From an uncultured Clostridia bacterium (GTDB taxonomy: Bacteria; Bacillota; Clostridia; Oscillospirales; Ruminococcaceae), in contig CANPZQ010000110.1 in NCBI GenBank assembly GCA_947588775.1, positions 1-6,617 on the forward strand: 6,617 nucleotides of DNA, read 5' to 3'. The position numbers were made by a program, and so were the translations under genes. The notes beneath the pieces are model-generated. The model saw nothing but the letters and a program-made list of their open reading frames with translations. It did no database searches and had not been told where the DNA came from. Of the stretch, positions 5,570 through 6,617 are shown in pieces (the first letter of the stretch is position 1; each line of letters opens with the position of its first letter).

Positions 5570-5598
5570 GTATTCACGGCCGAAAGGAGGAAATGAAA

Positions 5599-5886
5599 AT
5601 GCAGGTTGAAATAAGAATCGACAGCTCCTGCTCCGAGCCCCGGATAGTCGTTTTCACCGATAAAATGAGCGACGAGATAAACAATCTTGTTAAAAAACTT
5701 TCCGGGGATTTTCCGCAGCTTCTAACGGGGATTAAAAACGGGGCGTTGGAGGTCCTCGAGGAGGCTGGAATTTACCGGATTTACGCTATGTCGGGGAAGG
5801 TTTTCGCCGCCGCAGAGGGCGGGGGTATCTTATGCGACAAAGGCTCTACGAGCTTGAGGAGCGGCTCGACGGGACGATGTTCGTAA
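5599..5886 (+). CDS. N-terminal fragment of the broken LytTR regulator
   Basis: As sequenced, translation from 5599 reads 75 family-like residues (up to Glu-Gly-Gly), then about 20 out-of-frame residues rich in Ser and Gly, and stops at 5886. It lacks the main DNA-contacting half of the domain and should be inactive alone. Confidence 0.5.
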   Translation: MQVEIRIDSSCSEPRIVVFTDKMSDEINNLVKKLSGDFPQLLTGIKNGALEVLEEAGIYRIYAMSGKVFAAAEGGGILCDKGSTSLRSGSTGRCS

Positions 5887-6038
5887 GAATATCCAACTCG
5901 GAGATTATAAATCTCAAAAAGGTCCGAAAGCTCGATTTGAGCCTCACGGGCACGATACGCGTGCTTATGACGGACGGCGCGGCGACCTATGTTTCAAGAA
6001 GATATGTCAAAAAAATCAAACAGGTACTCGGGATTTGA
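5832..6038 (+). CDS. C-terminal LytTR fragment (68 aa)
   Basis: This frame holds the better-conserved part of the LytTR domain, from MRQRLYELEERL to the natural end. An internal ATG at 5832 is preceded by G-rich sequence (5817-5825) that could act as a poor SD, so separate production cannot be excluded. The simpler reading is the 3' half of a frameshifted gene. Confidence 0.5.
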   Translation: MRQRLYELEERLDGTMFVRISNSEIINLKKVRKLDLSLTGTIRVLMTDGAATYVSRRYVKKIKQVLGI

Positions 6039-6047
6039 GGTGATACC

Positions 6048-6521
6048 ATGAAAAAAATTTTTACACGCGCTCTTATGGGAATGCCGATCGGGGTCGCAAT
6101 CTGCACGGTTAATCTAATTATATTGTCGCTGGTTCAGGGCGGCGGGGAATATGTCGCCGCGCCTCAGGAGCTTATTTCGTCGCTCGGGGAGCTTCGGGCG
6201 GTAATTTTGCAGACGGCTCTCACGGCGGGCTTCGGCGCGGTGTGGGGCGGCGCGTCGGTTATCTGGGAAATCGAGAGCTGGAGCCTTCTAAGAATGACCC
6301 TTACGCACCTTGCAATCTGTTCGGCCGTGACCTTTCCGACGGCGTATATTCTGCGATGGATGCCGCGCACGCCAATCGGTGCGGTTTGGTTTTTCGGGGT
6401 TTACGCGATTTATGCGGGGATTTGGGCGTTTGAATACGGCGCGATTAAGCGTCAGGTCGACGCGATTAACGGGAAAATTGGAAAATTGGAAGATGATGGG
6501 GGCAGGGGGCAGAAAAAATAA
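6048..6521 (+). CDS. DUF3021 family four-helix membrane protein
   Basis: This 157-aa protein has four predicted membrane helices at about 8-29, 51-72, 82-102 and 109-129. The sequence around GAVWGGASVIWEIESWSLLRMTLTH (63-87) is typical of DUF3021 proteins encoded beside LytTR regulators. In streptococcal LytTR systems such membrane partners restrain the regulator, and the same role is inferred here. The gene begins 9 nt after the LytTR stop. Its SD GAGG (6037-6040) overlaps that stop codon and is 7 nt from the ATG, so the two genes are probably coupled. The C-terminal tail after residue 144 is polar and unusual: it follows an 8-bp tandem duplication (6473-6488), and removing one copy would end the protein at 146 aa. 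Confidence 0.85.
   Translation: MKKIFTRALMGMPIGVAICTVNLIILSLVQGGGEYVAAPQELISSLGELRAVILQTALTAGFGAVWGGASVIWEIESWSLLRMTLTHLAICSAVTFPTAYILRWMPRTPIGAVWFFGVYAIYAGIWAFEYGAIKRQVDAINGKIGKLEDDGGRGQKK
6473..6488 (+). repeat. 8-bp tandem duplication in the DUF3021 gene
   Basis: GAAAATTG occurs twice back to back (6473-6480 and 6481-6488) inside the coding region. Eight is not a multiple of three, so a gain or loss of one copy shifts the frame. With one copy the frame would stop at the TGA now at 6494-6496. Confidence 0.6.
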
Positions 6522-6617
6522 CGCTTGAAGCTTTGTGCAAAAGAGCAAATTTTGTCCGTGGCTTTCTGCGTAAGCCCGGCGCGGCGAATGGGGCTGGCTT
6601 CCCGCGCCCCCCCCCCC
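6522..6617. other. Non-coding tail with GC-rich inverted repeat and terminal C run
   Basis: No gene is seen here. GGCGCGG (6578-6584) and CCGCGCC (6602-6608) form a 7-bp stem with a 17-nt loop, and the window ends in eleven C (6607-6617). There is no T tract, so no clear terminator for the LytTR operon. The homopolymer end may mark a sequencing or assembly limit. Confidence 0.4.

Larger units (their letters stand above)
5599..6038 (+). pseudogene. LytTR-domain DNA-binding regulator, frameshifted
   Basis: Two overlapping frames together encode one LytTR regulator. The N-terminal part (from 5599) and the C-terminal part (through 6038) join if one base is restored in the GGGGG run at 5821-5825, giving Glu-Gly-Gly-Gly-Tyr-Leu-Met-Arg-Gln and a 146-aa protein of normal family length. 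The LytTR domain covers about residues 45-146, with the hallmark segment FVRISNSEIINLKKV and the ending TYVSRRYVKKIKQVLGI. Such proteins bind promoter direct repeats and are often held inactive by a co-encoded membrane protein, here the next gene. The ATG at 5599 is preferred because AAAGGAGG (5583-5590) is 8 nt upstream; the ATG at 5593 is only 2 nt away. The break may be a real mutation, slippage-based switching or a sequencing error in the G run. Confidence 0.8.

Noticed and set aside
5351..5596. 81-codon open frame through the cloverleaf and C-tract
   Set aside because: The translation is Pro/Arg-rich, as expected from GC-rich palindromes, and it runs across a promoter and into the LytTR SD. 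There is no SD for it.
5821..5827. Programmed -1 frameshift site in the LytTR gene
   Set aside because: The codons GGC GGG GGT do not form a good X-XXY-YYZ slippery heptamer and no clear stimulatory structure follows. A lost base in the G run explains it more simply, so the idea is kept only as an alternative.

Overview
The window looks like chromosome from a low-to-moderate-GC Bacillota bacterium, most likely an uncultured member of the Clostridia. This rests on strong Shine-Dalgarno (SD) sites, an ECF sigma / single-span anti-sigma pair, a LytTR + DUF3021 pair and an HflX GTPase of Gram-positive type. The genus cannot be fixed from the sequence. There are no tRNA, rRNA, CRISPR, integrase or transposase genes.

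Layout. (1) Positions 144-2394, minus strand: a two-gene operon with an ECF sigma factor and, overlapping its end by 14 nt, a 588-aa membrane protein that should be its anti-sigma factor and sensor. Its transcript runs into a G-tract that fits a very compact G-quadruplex. (2) 2395-2733: an AT-rich divergent control region with candidate promoters on both strands and two related A/T-tract repeats. (3) 2734-3678, plus strand: an ArgC-like protein that keeps the fold motifs of N-acetyl-gamma-glutamyl-phosphate reductase but lacks the catalytic cysteine, and apparently the catalytic histidine. (4) 3679-4021: a long leader with a GC-rich hairpin, then a strong SD driving a three-codon ORF (Met-Thr-Arg-stop), then two mutually exclusive RNA hairpins, one of which masks the SD of the next gene. 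(5) 4022-5293: hflX, a ribosome-associated GTPase, closed by a good intrinsic terminator. (6) 5345-5592: a 93-nt GC-rich four-way-junction element, a C-tract block, and a sigma-A-type promoter. (7) 5599-6521: a LytTR regulator gene broken by a -1 frameshift at a G run, followed after 9 nt by a four-helix DUF3021 membrane protein. (8) 6522-6617: a short GC-rich tail ending in eleven C.

How the genes work together. Two separate regulator/membrane-partner modules (ECF sigma/anti-sigma and LytTR/DUF3021) flank two stand-alone genes. The most interesting signals are regulatory or structural: the minimal-ORF leader of hflX, the cloverleaf-like element, and the ArgC-like pseudoenzyme. All structures were found by reading and hand pairing; no folding or database search was run.
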